DNA of 64,000 nucleotides from Pictodentalium vernedei (Eukaryota; Mollusca; Scaphopoda; Dentaliida; Dentaliidae). Shown here piece by piece: positions 34,550-46,669 of this stretch. Both the position numbers and the translations under genes were made by a program. The notes beneath the pieces were generated by a model. That model worked only from the letters and a program-made list of their open reading frames with translations, made no database searches and was not told where the DNA came from. The stretch lies in contig CM062289.1 in NCBI GenBank assembly GCA_031216915.1, forward strand, positions 23,455,533 through 23,519,532. Direction: 5' to 3'. The stretch's first letter is position 1, and each line of letters starts with the position of its first letter.

Positions 34550-34808
34550 TGTAGAGATCATATTGAGAGCAGAAGCAGTAGAAACAGCACAAGCAGGAGA
34601 CAAATGTGATTTTACGGGTACACTAATTGTTGTGCCAGATGTTGGGCAAATGTCATCACCTGGAGCTCGGTCAGAAACTAGTGCCAGAGTAAAAGGAAAT
34701 GAAGGTTATGAGACTGAGGGCGTTCGAGGACTGAAAGCACTTGGTGTTCGAGATCTTACTTACAGAATGGCATTTTTAGCATGCACAGTAACATCAGAGA
34801 ACTCCAGG
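34550..34808 (+). CDS. MCM6: MCM6 exon 4
   Basis: Acceptor tttacttctag (the downstream of two identical acceptors), donor gttagt. Encodes [66 protein letters not shown] and [15 protein letters not shown], the MCM6 N-domain OB-fold region. 259 nt plus the two carried bases make 87 codons, ending in phase 0. Selecting the upstream acceptor at 34104 instead would read into the inserted repeat and stop at 34268-34270. Confidence 0.97.
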
Positions 34809-35232
34809 GTTAGTATTCAACCTTATGTTGCTCCTTCATACTATTTTGAACAACCTAAAAAGAAATAGAAATTGACAAAATATATCTTTGAGAGATTTCT
34901 CTCTTGCTGACAAACAAAAATATTCTGTAAATTTAGACTGGTGGTCTTTTTTCAGGGTTCCTTTTAGGTGTCTACAGGGGCCAGATATGGGACACTTTCC
35001 CAAAGGCATGAGTTCTCCCAATACCAACCCCTAGTTTTCAAATCTCAGTCTTCATTCAAACAAGTTTCACATTTGGTGTCCTGGAAGTGGGTGCACACAA
35101 GTCCTCTGAAACCCCTTAATTATTACCAATGTATGTAAGCATGGAAAGCATTTTATTTCAAGTATAAACAACAGGTTCTTCTTCAATCTATAATTTAAAG
35201 GCCGAATTCTGACTTGGTTCGCATTTTACTGC
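34809..35232. other. MCM6 intron 4, start
   Basis: Non-coding, no repeat recognised. Confidence 0.4.
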
Positions 35233-35240
35233 AACAAGAC

Positions 35241-35716
35241 TAGGGTTGTCATGATTTTTCAATTTAGGAATCGATTAATCGTCACAAATAATCGATAATA
35301 ATCGATTAATCGTACCTAGATGACCCCCCACCCCTCTCCCTCTCTTTGAAGTCGATAAAAATGAAGTTCAAGTCAGCTGACCTACCTCAAGTAAACAACG
35401 AAGACGATCAACTTTTAGGTACATTCAAAGCTTTGCAACTGCCGACCAGTCTTGATTATTACACTGCCGGTTCAAAGATTCAGAACGTCAAAGCTTTGAT
35501 GAATGTACCTGGAAGATAAATGCTTCCAACGGCTTTTTGGGGTTTAACATCGATGTTCTTAACTCAATACCTTTGGAAACAATAGTTTTTTCATCAAATT
35601 TTCTTTTAATTATTAAACATCTAAAACGGGATACAATTTACCGATTATTTGACAACGAAAAATACTAATTGATTTCGCCGTGACCGATCAACAATCGATT
35701 GATCATGACAGCCCTA
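35241..35716. mobile_element. hAT-type MITE with exact 8-bp duplication
   Basis: Termini TAGGGTTGTCATGA / TCATGACAGCCCTA; duplication AACAAGAC at 35233-35240 and 35717-35724. Interior rich in ATCGATTAATCG near both ends, as in 4723-5568. 476 bp. Confidence 0.9.
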
Positions 35717-35840
35717 AACAAGACAAGTACCCCAAACAGGTGGTCTTAAAATAGACATGTTAGAACCTGGTTGGTTGTTCCAACACATGTCTTGGCTACC
35801 TACACAAAATTTTCCAACAAACAACTTCAGAGCCCCAGAA

Positions 35841-36410
35841 GGGTGCGCGGTGGCTCAGTAGGTAGAGATGTAGTCCTCTGTTCGAATCCAACCATTGGCA
35901 ACTGCATTGTGTCCTTGGACAAGACACTTGATCCCAATTGCCCATGTGGGAGCACGATGACATTGTGTATTAACCGGTAGAGAGCTAAATTATTTTTGTT
36001 CTTGAAATTTCTTTGTCCATCTTTGCCTTGTTACAATTCATGGGAGAGTGCCAGTAGGCACTCTCCCATGAATTGTAACAAGGCAAATCCTAGCAGATAA
36101 AATAATATCACTTGAAAGGTAATATGAAGCACATCCACAGAATATGAAGCCTTTAAATTGCTGTGCTGGCAATAAATAAATATGGGTGTCCAGCACTCTA
36201 CCAGTTGAGGAGTAATGCACGTCGATGGTGCACTTGTCTTCAAACAAAGCCAACCCTGCTTATGTGGAGTTAATACCATGGTCAGTCAGACAGTGAGTCC
36301 TCTCCAGGTACTCCGGCTAACTCCTTCTTTCCCGTAAAACTGTTTGGCACGAGGTGAACCTGGCTGGCGAAAGTGTTTGTAAACCCCAATAAATGAATAA
36401 ACGTAAATAA
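35841..36410 (+). mobile_element. tRNA-derived SINE interrupted by a palindromic element
   Basis: Same SINE family as 26348 (GCGGTGGCTCAGTAGGTAGA, B box GTTCGAATCC, 3' AATAAA tail), flanked by the 10-bp duplication AGCCCCAGAA (35831-35840 and 36411-36420). Between about 35971 and 36210 it is interrupted by a palindrome with arms GGGAGAGTGCC/GGCACTCTCCC, bounded by CCGGTAGAGAGC and CTCTACCAGTTGA. Confidence 0.8.
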
Positions 36411-36420
36411 AGCCCCAGAA

Positions 36421-37068
36421 TGAAGACCGACAAAGTGTAACAAAAGTGAAAAAATATCCCTGGTACTTTGACGGCAATAGATTTCAGAGACTGGATGTTT
36501 TATCATTTTATGTGACTATTCATTAGCAAACTTGTGTGCAGAACGGAAATCGTTGACAGACTATTTTTAAATAGAAGCAAAATTTCACTGGAATTTTCTA
36601 CAAATCGTGCACTGCAATTACAATTTGAATCGCTAGCAATAGCTAAAAATCATCCCCTGAGTTCCAATGTGTTCTTTGTGCCTACTTGGAACTCGGGACG
36701 AGATAGTGACACAGGTTCCCCTAGGAAATTTGGTTGGCGATAAAAGTTGTCAAATGAATTGCTGAGTGTCCCAATCATTGTCTTCATAGATGAGAAGGAA
36801 TGTAATAAACACAGAACGACACATGCGTGTGTCGCTTTCCGTGTATTACTTAATGATTTTCATGTTTATCCTTAATGCAACACACAAAATTCATCAAAAT
36901 TCATTACTTTTGATATCAACATTTTTTGCAGCAAAGCTATATGTAACCCCTCATTGGAATGATCTTGACAGGCTGTTCCATTGAGGGGTCACATGATATG
37001 GTTTTGTTGAAATTTTTATACTCCTACTTTTTTTTAAAAAAAGAAAAAAGTGGGGTATACCCTCTGAC
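36421..37068. repeat. Intron 4 mixed repeat fragments
   Basis: 36650-36720 is a partial copy of the CCTGAGTTCCAATGTGTTCT hairpin. 36940-37010 is a half-worn copy of the palindromic core (CCCCTCATTGGAATGATC...) joined to ATGATATGGTTTTGTTGAA, as in P1, but without TTAA ends. From 37013 a family X fragment begins. Confidence 0.55.
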
Positions 37069-37076
37069 GTTTTTTT

Positions 37077-37805
37077 TAGAGATGGGCAATATACCGAAAA
37101 ACCGAACCGATACCGATATCATGGGGACACCGAAAAACCGAACCGACCCAATCTTTGAATACCGAAGCCAACGGTATTTTCAATTTTCCCTGTGCATTCA
37201 CTATTTATAAGGCCTTGATGAGGATTGATAGCAGTTGAAGTGTTCATTTTCATGAAAGAAGTGACTGATTTTATTTTTCAGTTTTGTTAAGCCTTAAGGA
37301 CCAGGGCAGTTGTACTAAATTATCAATAGTCTACGACCTGTACATGTCCAGTTGCTTAGCAGTGATTTCTAGCCAAGTCTTGGCTGCCTTAACAGGCAGC
37401 CAAGACTTGGCTAGAAATCACTGACCAGATAATTTTACAACTGTCATCAGGCCCACCTAACGATGACATCTTCAGGACACACATTCTATGATTCTATGAT
37501 TACAGACGCCTTAAGTGTGGCTTGAAAAGTTAAGGCGTATTTAGAACAAGTCACCAAATTACTGTAGATATGATCTGTGTTGACAAAAGAATGACAATGT
37601 TGAGCCCATCAACAATGGCATGTGTAGCACTGTGATAGAATGATACAAGAACAACTTATTTTGTATTTTTCTGACATGGATTCCCCTTTGGTAATATCAG
37701 TGAATCTGAAGTCACATACCGAATACCGAACCGATACCGCGGTATCCCCACACAAAAATACCGAAACCGATACCGAACTCAAAATTCCAACACCGCCCAT
37801 CTCTA
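37077..37805. mobile_element. hAT-type MITE with 8-bp duplication
   Basis: Termini TAGAGATGGGCAATA / CGCCCATCTCTA, duplication GTTTTTTT (37069-37076 and 37806-37813). Both ends are rich in ACCGAACCGATACCG motifs. A long central hairpin lies at 37366-37426 (CTAGCCAAGTCTTGGCTGCC and inverse). Confidence 0.85.
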
Positions 37806-38064
37806 GTTTTTTTCGACTTATAACTTGAACATTACTACTCAGATTTCCATGAAATTACATACCGATGTTCACTATCATAAGATCCCTCTGGAGCATCAGC
37901 CGTTTTGCTGTTGGAATATTTTTATTTGTGAGTTATGGCCCTTTGAATATACAAGATAGTCAATTTGTCTGTTTCCCTCGTATCTCAGGTTTGGTTTATT
38001 GGATCTCAATGAAATTTGGAATGAAAATTGTTTATAAACCGTATACACAGACATGTGACAGACA

Positions 38065-38490
38065 ATAGAATCTGCCAAGGCCTAAAAAAAATTAAAAATC
38101 TGCTTCCCAGGCCCTCCTGCGTGGACATTTTGGCTGGCGCATGCTCTCTTTTTATAACCAATGTAACCTTAAAAAAAAGTTGAAATTAAATGGTTTATGT
38201 CTGATATTTTACCCAAGTTAAAAAAATTGATAAATTTATCCCTGGAGTGCATGAAGTCTTTGCAATTTTTTAGCAAAAGCCTTCTTGACCTCAAGGGACA
38301 AAATACACCACCACCGATGCTGTTCCATAGATTATGAGGCCTAAACATAAACCAAGAACATGAAGTTCTGATGGCAAAGAAATAATTGCAGAAATAAAAA
38401 ATAAAATAAAAAACTGCTCGCCCTCATACAATTTTACAAATAATGGCCTGAGAAACAGAAGATCTACTTTGTGTGGTCTAAAAGTTGTGT
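38065..38490. mobile_element. Harbinger-like GGCC element Q3 (worn)
   Basis: Left GGCCTAAAAAAAATTAAAA and TTCCCAGGCC; right GGCCTGAGAAACAGAAGATC and TTTGTGTGGTC. Same subterminal motif (CTGTTTCTCAGGCC) as 42599-43740 and 50789-52928. The target duplication is unclear. Confidence 0.55.
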
Positions 38491-38942
38491 TCTATTGTTC
38501 TGTGGTGGGTGTTAATTAGTTAATCTATATACACTAAGGATTTTTTATGATCATGTGATACTTTCTGCTCATTATTTGCTGTTAGGAAGTGCTGCAAGGC
38601 ACAACTCTTTGCCTTCTATCTGTGATTAAATTGTGAAGGAGGGACTGAAAGATACTACTAGTTGTCAGTCTCTTGTTGGATCATTATTATAAATCTGCAA
38701 TTGTCCAGCCAATGCCCAAAGATGCAAAAAGGTATCTAATTAGCTCAGTGTAAACAAAAAGTGATGCATCAAATGAGAAATTGAATATTATCTACAATGA
38801 CATCAACAGCTGCTTCTGTTTTCTATTTTTGGAAGCAGTGACTGCCAGATATTAACTTAAAAAAAAAGATCAAGGCCTACAATTGTTCAGCCTCCATGAT
38901 GGAATAATTTAAAATTGATTTCTTTATTATTTTTGATTTCAG
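38491..38942. other. MCM6 intron 4, end
   Basis: Non-coding; ends in the acceptor tttttgatttcag. No repeat recognised. Confidence 0.4.
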
Positions 38943-39093
38943 TTTGGTGGCCAAGATTTTCGTGAAGAGGAAATGACGGCCGAATATATAAAAAAACAGA
39001 TGACTGATGATGAATGGCAAAGAGTTTACGAAATGAGTCAAGACAAATCTCTTTATCACAACCTTTGTTCAAGTTTATTTCCAACCATTCATG
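38943..39093 (+). CDS. MCM6: MCM6 exon 5
   Basis: Acceptor tttttgatttcag, donor gtgaga. Encodes [40 protein letters not shown] and [10 protein letters not shown], matching the MCM6 linker that leads into the AAA+ ATPase core ([20 protein letters not shown]). 151 nt: 50 codons plus one base of the next glycine codon. The Walker A, Walker B and arginine-finger exons are not in the window as far as I can see. Confidence 0.96.
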
Positions 39094-39135
39094 GTGAGAC
39101 ATTTAACAGTAGAGCTGGGAGGTTAACCTCAACCA

Positions 39136-39676
39136 TAGAGCTGTTGGTTAACCGAAACCGAACCGAGGTTTTTAGTTTTTTTAAAAAACCGAAACCATCG
39201 ACATCCCGTAATCTAAGGTTTTTCGTTTTTTATTAAACACTCTCTTGCCAGCTCTTGCTGCAGAAATTCACAGAATGTAGCCATCCCAGAGTAGTGTCTG
39301 GGTACTCTCACTACTCTGGGAAGGCTACATTCTGTGAATTTCCGACATTTCAGTTTAGTTGTGTTGGCAGCTTTCCTCAAGTTGCGAGTAGGTGTCAGAC
39401 CTCGAAAAATGGCCAAGCACAATAAAAGTTCTGTATATTTAGGTAATTATTATATTGGCCTTCCTGATTCTTCATGTATTATAGCTTATTTCGGACATTC
39501 ATTGAGTTTCACTCAATTTCACTACCATTCAGTTATGACTCTGTACATACGAATGAGTTTTTTTGAATTTTACTAGGCCTCAAGAACGAACCGAAAACCG
39601 AACCGAACCGAGGTTTTTCTCCACCTGAAAAACCTAAACCGAAACCGAAAAAGAAATTTAAAAACCTACAGCTCTA
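39136..39676. mobile_element. hAT MITE M2 nested in a related hAT element
   Basis: Termini TAGAGCTGTTGGTTAACC and CCTACAGCTCTA; exact 8-bp duplication CTCAACCA (39128-39135 and 39677-39684). Palindromic body with a central CTACTCTGGG hairpin near 39290-39320. It carries the intact sequence GAAATTTAAAAACCTACAG that shows the pre-insertion state of M1. Confidence 0.9.
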
Positions 39677-39689
39677 CTCAACCACAGGT

Positions 39690-40578
39690 CGGGATCGGTA
39701 GTGTGAGACAACCGAAAATCGCCACTGCGCTCCATTAAACACAACTGCAAATTCGGTTTTAATATTCAAGCGCGTTCTGACAGAAATAAAATGCCCGTCG
39801 AATTACCAGAATGACCACATCATTCACTTAGATGAAAAACATACTCATTTGATTGCCACTGTCATTCATTTCTATGCATACGTTTGAATGGAATTAAAAA
39901 ACAAAACTGTTGTACCATACTCTATACTTGCACCAATCACATTTTCAAAACAGGCTTTCAATATCGATACACAAAACTCAACACATGACCTGTCAGCGCT
40001 AATGGTGGAGCATTGTAAAATATTCATCAGTTTATCAAATCGTCCCCTGAGTTCCAATGTGTTCTATGTGCCAGTCAATAAAGATTTCATTAATATCCTG
40101 ACCTGTCAAGTGTCAACACCAATGATGAAGCATTGTAAAATGTTCATCAGTTTATCAAATCATCCCCTGAGTTCCAATGTGTTCTATATGCCAGTCAATA
40201 AGATTTCATTAATATCCTTATGTGTCAAGTGTCAACACCAATGATGAAGCATTGTAAAATGTTCGAACATCAGTTGATCAAATTTGGATCCCCGTGGGAA
40301 CCCCGGGAAGTAAGCAGCACTTGTTTACTGTGGTAAACCATTTCCGCTTTACTAGTAAAATAGGACCCAGTCACCAATGCTTGGGGTGAAAGTCCTCTAA
40401 AATGGGCAACATGTTGATCAACGATTGACTAAACTTGACTTCATCTCCATGTTGTGTCACGATTAGCCATGGTGCATAAATATGTGACGTTAACCACCAA
40501 CAAACAATCAAATTTGATTTCTTCTGCTGAACTAGAACTTACCACTTGCTCTTCATTTGTACTGTTTGATATATATTT
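39690..40578. repeat. Body of the large hAT element with SINE-2 fragment
   Basis: Two copies of a roughly 125-bp unit lie at 40012-40080 and 40138-40205, each with the CCTGAGTTCCAATGTGTTCT arm. 40290-40500 is the SINE-2-like unit. No gene seen. Confidence 0.5.
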
Positions 40579-41143
40579 ATACCCCGCAAACAAAGTTTGG
40601 TGTGGGGGGTAAATAGGAATCACCCTGTCCGTCCGTCTGTCCGTCAGTCCATCCTTGTAAGCGCAACTCCTCCTAAACCGTTAGAAGAATTTTCATGAAA
40701 CTTTACACAGTGGAAGAACTTCATATGAAGATGTGTATGAAGCAATATAATTCCGTTCTGACATTTCCAAGGGGAGATAATCTAACTTAGACCGTCTGTC
40801 CATCCTTGTAAGCGCAACTTCTAAACCGTTTGAAGAATTTTCATGAAACTTGACACAGTGGAAGAACTCCATATGAAGATGTGCATGAAGCAATATAATT
40901 CCGTTCTGATATTTCCAAGGGGAGATAATCTAACTTATGCCGTCTGTCCATCCTTGTAAGCGCAACTCCTCCTCAACCGTATGAAGAATTTTCATGAAAA
41001 TTTACACAATGGAAGAACTCCATATGAAGATGTGCATGAAGCAATATAATTCCATTCTGACATTTCCAAGGGGAGATAATCTAACATACATTTCAGGCAC
41101 GAGGGGGTATCACTTTGTGAGTTTGCTCACAGTACCTCCAGTT
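40579..41143 (+). mobile_element. Pearl/Helentron-like element, family W
   Basis: 5' hairpin ATACCCCGCAAAC..GTTTGG..GGGGT, CCGTCCGTCTGTCCGTCAG microsatellite, three units of about 150 bp (CCATCCTTGTAAGCGCAACT), then GGGGGTAT (inverse of the 5' end) and a terminal hairpin GTGAGTTTGCTCAC. Confidence 0.65.
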
Positions 41144-41485
41144 ATTTCTACACCAATTTTGAAAGCTTGAACTCCAAAATCAGTTTCAAATTCACAGTTG
41201 AAGTCAGATTGAAATTTAGGGATCTAAATGAGCGACTTTTACTTGTTAAAATTTTTAGGGTCGGCATACTTTTTGGGGTGTCAGTTGGGTTACCCTAAAC
41301 GGTTTTTTTTTTTTTTTTTGCATAACATTTTACAACATTACGGGCATAGATGTTAAAATTATTTATTCAACCAATGGAATGAACAGACGATGCCTTGTTA
41401 GTCATTAGTAGAAGATGTACCCTATCTCATGGGTATATACAGATGGTTTCTAGATGCTCATGGGCAACTGTAATCAAGGTTTTTT

Positions 41486-42310
41486 AGTCGAGTTGTGACG
41501 AAGTCAAACTCGACTTATAGTTTGGTGAATGTCTGGCGGGCGGGTGGGCGTAAACAATTGGTTTCCGGATGATAACTTGATAGTGGTTCAACTCACATTC
41601 ATTAAATTTCATACATAGGTTGGTCTTGGTGGGAGGAAGAACCCTATTGATTTTGGACTCGCTACGTCAAAGGTCAAGGTCAATGTGACCTTGAACATAG
41701 TAAATCGCAACAATTCCTTTCCGGATGATAACTTGATAGTAGTTCAACCTACATTCATGAAACTTCATAGGTGGGTTGGCCTTGGTGCGAGGAAGAACAC
41801 TATTGATCTTGGACTCACCAGATCAAAGGTCAAGGTCACAGTGACCTTTAACATAGTATATCGCAACAATTGGTTTCCGGATGATAACTTGATAGTGATT
41901 CAACCTAGAGTCATGAAACTTCATAGGTGTGTTGGCCTTGGTGCGAGGAAGAACCCTATTGATCTTGGACTCACCAGGTCAAAGGTCAAGTTCACAGTGA
42001 CCTTGAACATAGTATATCGCAACAATTGGTGGTTTCCGGATGATAACTTGATAGTGGTTCAACCTAGAGTCATGAAACTTTACAGGCGTGTTGGCCTTGG
42101 TGCGAGGAAGAACCCTATTGATGTTGTTGGACTCACCAGGTCAAAGGTCAAGGTCACAGTGATCTTGAACATAGTATATCGCAACATTTGGTTTCCGGAT
42201 GAGAACTTGATAGTGGTTCAACCTAGAGTCATGAAACTTCATAGGTGTGTTGGCCTTGGTGCGAGGAACTGTTGTCACAACTCGACATTGGATCGGTGAT
42301 CCTGAGCGGG
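41486..42310 (+). mobile_element. Pearl/Helentron-like element, family V
   Basis: Starts after a T-run with AGTCGAGTTGTGAC, hairpins with GTCAAACTCGACT, has five units of 155-159 bp (each with GTTTCCGGATGATAACTTGA), then GTCACAACTCGAC and the terminal hairpin GGATCGGTGATCC. A 204-codon open frame at 41685-42299 is generated by the repeats. Confidence 0.7.
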
Positions 42311-42407
42311 ATTTTTTTATTTAAAAAACCAAAACCTCAACCACAGTGTAAATCCCACAACCACCCAGCTCTATTTAACAGCATGAAGAGATTAATATGA
42401 ATCTTAA

Positions 42408-43792
42408 CCCTTTACCCAATGTAACGGCCAAAACCGGCCAGCACTATTCTCAAAAATCGCCAATTTTCTTTATTTTTGTTCATTTTTTGTCTCCAAAACA
42501 TAGGTTTTGACCCCTCTTTGGAACGAGCTCATCGAGCTCGTTCCAATGAGGGGTCATAACCTATGTTTTTAAGACAAAAAATGAACAAAAATAGTTATGG
42601 CCATACAAAGTTGATTGTCTGTTTCTCAGGCCATTTTTTTCCAAAAAAGCATGCGGGCGGGCGTTTTTTTTTTCTTTTAATTTTCTCCCCGAGAGGTTGT
42701 TTGTGGTAATTTGACCCCCACCCAAACGCCTGGTGGACCATGCAAAATTTCGCAGATATATTGGTTATTCACCACAGGGGTGTTGGGTCGTAAATGAAGT
42801 GGGGTTTGAATGTTTGTTTTTTCAGTGAAACGTGAAAATTATAACACAGGACGAAAGTCACGAAACGCCTCGTGGGTGAAACGTCTCGGGTTGAAACGTC
42901 TCTGGGAGAAATCAAATGTCGAAGTGCCAACTTTCAGAGATTTATTTTACCAAAAAAAAAAAATCCTTTCACAACCTACCTAATAAAATCGTGATTCGCA
43001 ATTTTTCCCCATTATATTCAAAATTATCACAACCCATTTGAACGGGCAGTTCATCCATAAATCATATTTTTTTTAAATCTGAAAATGAAATACAAAACGA
43101 ATGTTTGCGTGTTTTTATTAACCAATTCGACCGCACATACCTGCCTATATGCGATTTATTTTCAACTATGACTGTTACTTTTATATCAAGCAACGGTTAC
43201 TATTAGTTATCCAATTATCCTGCATCTCAAATGCATTTATTTAAATTAACTGGGAAACTCGTAACGGTTTCAAATAACAGTACATAAATTCCCATTTACG
43301 GCCATTTACAATACAAATGTTACTAAAAATAAATGCCAGGAGACTGTGTTCCATTCAACATAGCACCTAACTTTGCAGACTTTCTGAGGGTTGTTGCGAA
43401 TCAAACGTGGTGCGAATCGACCATTCCCCTTTGTGACTGTTTGTTGTTAGACTGAAAGACACCTTCCTTCTTGCTGTCATTATGACTTACCTTTTACAGA
43501 ATAAAACACTTTCTGTCGTGAATATTGCTAAAACCCACCCACTTTATTAAGGTATGATGTAGAAAAAAGCTTGAAGTGTGTTAATTTAAAATTTGCGAAC
43601 GCATCGATATCGATTTACCGAAATGAGCACAATATCTCAAATTTTTTGAAGATTTTTTTGGTGTCATAAAAAGGTTGCATGCACTCCAAAAATGACCATG
43701 CGCGCGAGCCTGAGAAACAGAGGTTCTTTTTTTTATGGCCTATTCAAGAATTTTTTTGCAAGTGTCGTCTACTTTTCAAGTTAGGTAAAGGG
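42408..43792. mobile_element. TTAA-flanked palindromic MITE P3 with nested element
   Basis: TTAA at 42404-42407 and 43793-43796; ends CCCTTTACCCAATGTAACGG and AGTTAGGTAAAGGG. Central palindrome at about 42490-42590 (GAACGAGCTCATCGAGCTCG). Its right arm is interrupted by Q2. Confidence 0.82.
42599..43740. mobile_element. Harbinger-like element Q2
   Basis: Inverted ends GGCCATACAAAG.. and ..TTTATGGCC with subterminal CTGTTTCTCAGGCC / GCCTGAGAAACAG. A 3-bp duplication TAT at 42596-42598 and 43741-43743 is supported by the sister MITE arm at 55160-55175 (AGTTATTCAAG uninterrupted). The central 900 bp are AT-rich with no recognised transposase. Confidence 0.65.
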
Positions 43793-43796
43793 TTAA

Positions 43797-44220
43797 AGTA
43801 AAAAAAATTCTTTAACTATTAGAGGCCTTTTCCAACTTTAGTCACTTTTTCAAACTCCGCATAATTTGGGCGCAATTATCTTATTTGGGCACAGCGTTTA
43901 CCGTCGTTATTTGGGAAGAATTTAAAGGCCTGTTTCCGACTTTAGTCACTTTTCAATGCAGTACAACAGGTCTCCCCCCAACATTCAGTCTCTTTGTAAA
44001 CTTGTAAGTTACATTTCAAGTACCTTGACATTGTTTATAAACGTGTCTTGACTGTCTACACAGACAGCCAAGACTTGCCTAGAAACAACTGCAAAACCAT
44101 AAGATGTTGACCAGTAAAGTGAAGAAAAAATGTGTAAAATCTGCAGGTCTTTAACCCTTTGAACCCTGATGTCCTGGGGGATATATACCTGGTCTCCAGG
44201 GGAAATATCGGGAATGATAG
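43797..44220. other. Intron 5 spacer
   Basis: Contains a partial copy of the TCTTGGCTGCC hairpin seen at 37366-37426. No gene recognised. Confidence 0.35.
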
Positions 44221-44473
44221 TACTGTGGAGCCCTGTTAATTGAATAGCCACTTTGCCAATGAATATTATTCAATTAACAGGAGTATTCATTCAATTAACA
44301 GGAATTGTGTCACTTTCCTGTATACTAGAGAGTTAGCATTTTTTCTATTATATCTTGTTTGACAGAGCTCCATGATATCAAATGCCTTTATTGTATGTAC
44401 TGAGGCCAAATAGGTCTATAAACAAAGGAAAACTGGGGAGAGTCTGGGTAATTTCTCGACAGGTTAGATTTTT

Positions 44474-46669
44474 AGCTCACCTGACTGAAAGTCAGGGTGA
44501 GCTTTTCTGATCACTTTTCGTCCGTCGTCCGGCGTGAAGGTGGTGTTTGGGTCTTTTTCTTCCAAACCACTGGCCGCATGTTAATGAAATTTCATGTGAG
44601 TAGGGGTTATATAGCGGCATTTTGATTTTTGGGCAAATTAGGTTTCGGCTCATATTGAGCAGAGGGGTGGGGCAAAAATGCTCCAATTCTTAAAAAATCT
44701 TCTTCTCAAGAACCAGCAATAGCAGAGACTTGATATTTGGTATGCAGCTTCCTTTTGAGGTGTAGACTCAAGTTTGTTCAAGAGAAGTTTGTAGGTCTAT
44801 ACTTGGCGATGTTATGGGAGGAGCAAAAATTTTGGCCCCACCCCAAATTTCTATTTTTTAAACCGAGAGGCCAATTTGAACCAAATTTTATGTGAGGGCT
44901 TATTGGGTCATAAGTACCTAATTTATGCAGAAATTTTTTTTCCTGTAGCCCCGTGGGAACCACAGGAGCTAAAAATAGAAAAAAATTAAAACGCCTATAT
45001 CTCAAAAACTGCACGGCAGTGAGAATTTTTATTTGGTGTGAAGCTTTCTTGGGACCAACAGAAAGGATTGGTAAAAAAAAATTGCTATCGGTTTTATCAT
45101 AGGGTACTTTTTCGGGACTCTGAAAAAGTGCTGAGTCAGTATTTTTTAACACAGTAGGCAATGGGAAAAAAATAAAGAATTGTTTTCTTCCAAACCACTG
45201 CTCTAAAAGCTTTCATATTTTACATATAACATCTTTGGAACATTGATTCACATATTTGTAGAAATCAAATTCCTCGGTCCATATTTGGGTTCCCTATGGG
45301 AACCCAAATGTTCAAATTAGTGCAATATGAGGGATATATTTTAAAAATCTTCTTCTTCGGATCCACAAATCAGAATCTTTTGATATTTGCTATGCATCAT
45401 CCTTAGGGGGGTGAGATTGATGTTTGTTCAAGCCAAGTCCCTGAGTTCATATTTGGACTCCCTTTGGGAACCCAAATTGTAACTTAGTGCAATACGAGGT
45501 ATATTCTTTTAAAATCTTCTTCTTCGCATCCACCGGTCAGAATCTTTTGATATTTGGTATACAGTATGCTTAGGGAGGTGAGATTCAAGTTTGTTCAAGT
45601 CAAGTCCTTCGGCTCATATTTGGTCTCCCTGTGGGAGCCCAAATTATAACTTAGTTCAATATGAGGAATATTCTTTAAAAAAAATTTTTTTTTCAGATCC
45701 ACCAGTCAAAATGTTTTGATATTTGATGTACAGCATTCTTAGGGGCTGAGAGTGAAGTTTGGTAAAGCCAAGTACCTGGGTTCATATTTGGGCTCACTGT
45801 GGGAGCCCAAATTATACCAAAATTTTTATTTTCCAAACCAAAAAGTCGATTTGAACCAAATTTGATATGAGGGCTTATTGGGTCATAAGTACCTAATTTA
45901 TGCCGAAAATTGTTTTCCTGTCCCCCACGGGAACTGCAGGAGCTAAAAAAATTTTTTCTTTTTAAATGCCCATATCTCCAGAACTACATGGCACTGAGAA
46001 TTTTTATATGGTGTGAAGCTTCCTTAGGACCGGAAGAAAAAAATGGTAAAAATTTTATCATAAGGTTCTTTTCTAGGACTAAAAGTGCCGAGTCATCATT
46101 TTTTAACAGTGTAGCTAATGGGAATAACGTTGAAGAATCTTCTTCTCCCAAAACACTGCTTCAGAAGCTTTTATTTTTGGGTTCCCTATGGGAGCCCAAT
46201 GTATAACTTAATTCAGTATGAGAAATATTCTTAAAAAATCTTTTTTTTCTGTTACTCCTGTCAGAATCTTTTGATATTTGATTTTTGATTTTCTTAGAAG
46301 TGGCAAATTAAAGTTTGTTCAAGTTCTGCTTTATTGATAAAATTGGGCCCAGTAACCAATTCCTGCGTTGAAAGCCCTGTAAAGTGGGCAGTAATAGGCA
46401 TAAACGATTGACCAAACCTGATATTATAATTATGCCTCTGTAATGATGTAGCCTTAGAAAGTGACCTTAAATTCCAATAAATAAATAGATAAATTATTGA
46501 GTACCCAATATGGGGATCTAACATATGAACACTCTGGGTTACTAAGTAGAGAAAACACTTTTATGTTGAAAAACTGATAATAACCACAAGGCAGAATCCC
46601 TTGCTATTTTGGTGATATGACTCGGCCAGTATCAGGTGAGCGCCCTCAGGCCCCGTGGGGCCTCTTGTT
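44474..46669 (+). mobile_element. Pearl/Helentron-like element, family S (copy 2)
   Basis: Same 5' hairpin, TCCGTCGTCC and ~170-bp units as copy 1; 3' ATCAGGTGAGCG, hairpin GGCCCCGTGGGGCC and tail TCTTGTT. A SINE-2 fragment (46320-46500) is embedded near the 3' end. Inserted after a T-run in the pogo-like element. Confidence 0.75.

Larger units (their letters stand above)
39110..42373. mobile_element. Large hAT-type element housing four other repeats
   Basis: Termini TAGAGCTGGGAGGTTAAC and ACCACCCAGCTCTA, with exact 8-bp duplication TTTAACAG at 39102-39109 and 42374-42381, only 8 bp past the exon 5 donor. It contains M2, a SINE-2 fragment (40290-40500), family W (40579-41143) and family V (41486-42310). 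No transposase seen. Confidence 0.85.

Noticed and set aside
41685-42299. 204-codon open frame with four repeated blocks
   Set aside because: Its repeats are the 155-159-bp units of the family V mobile element. Blocks differ by indels and there is no known domain.
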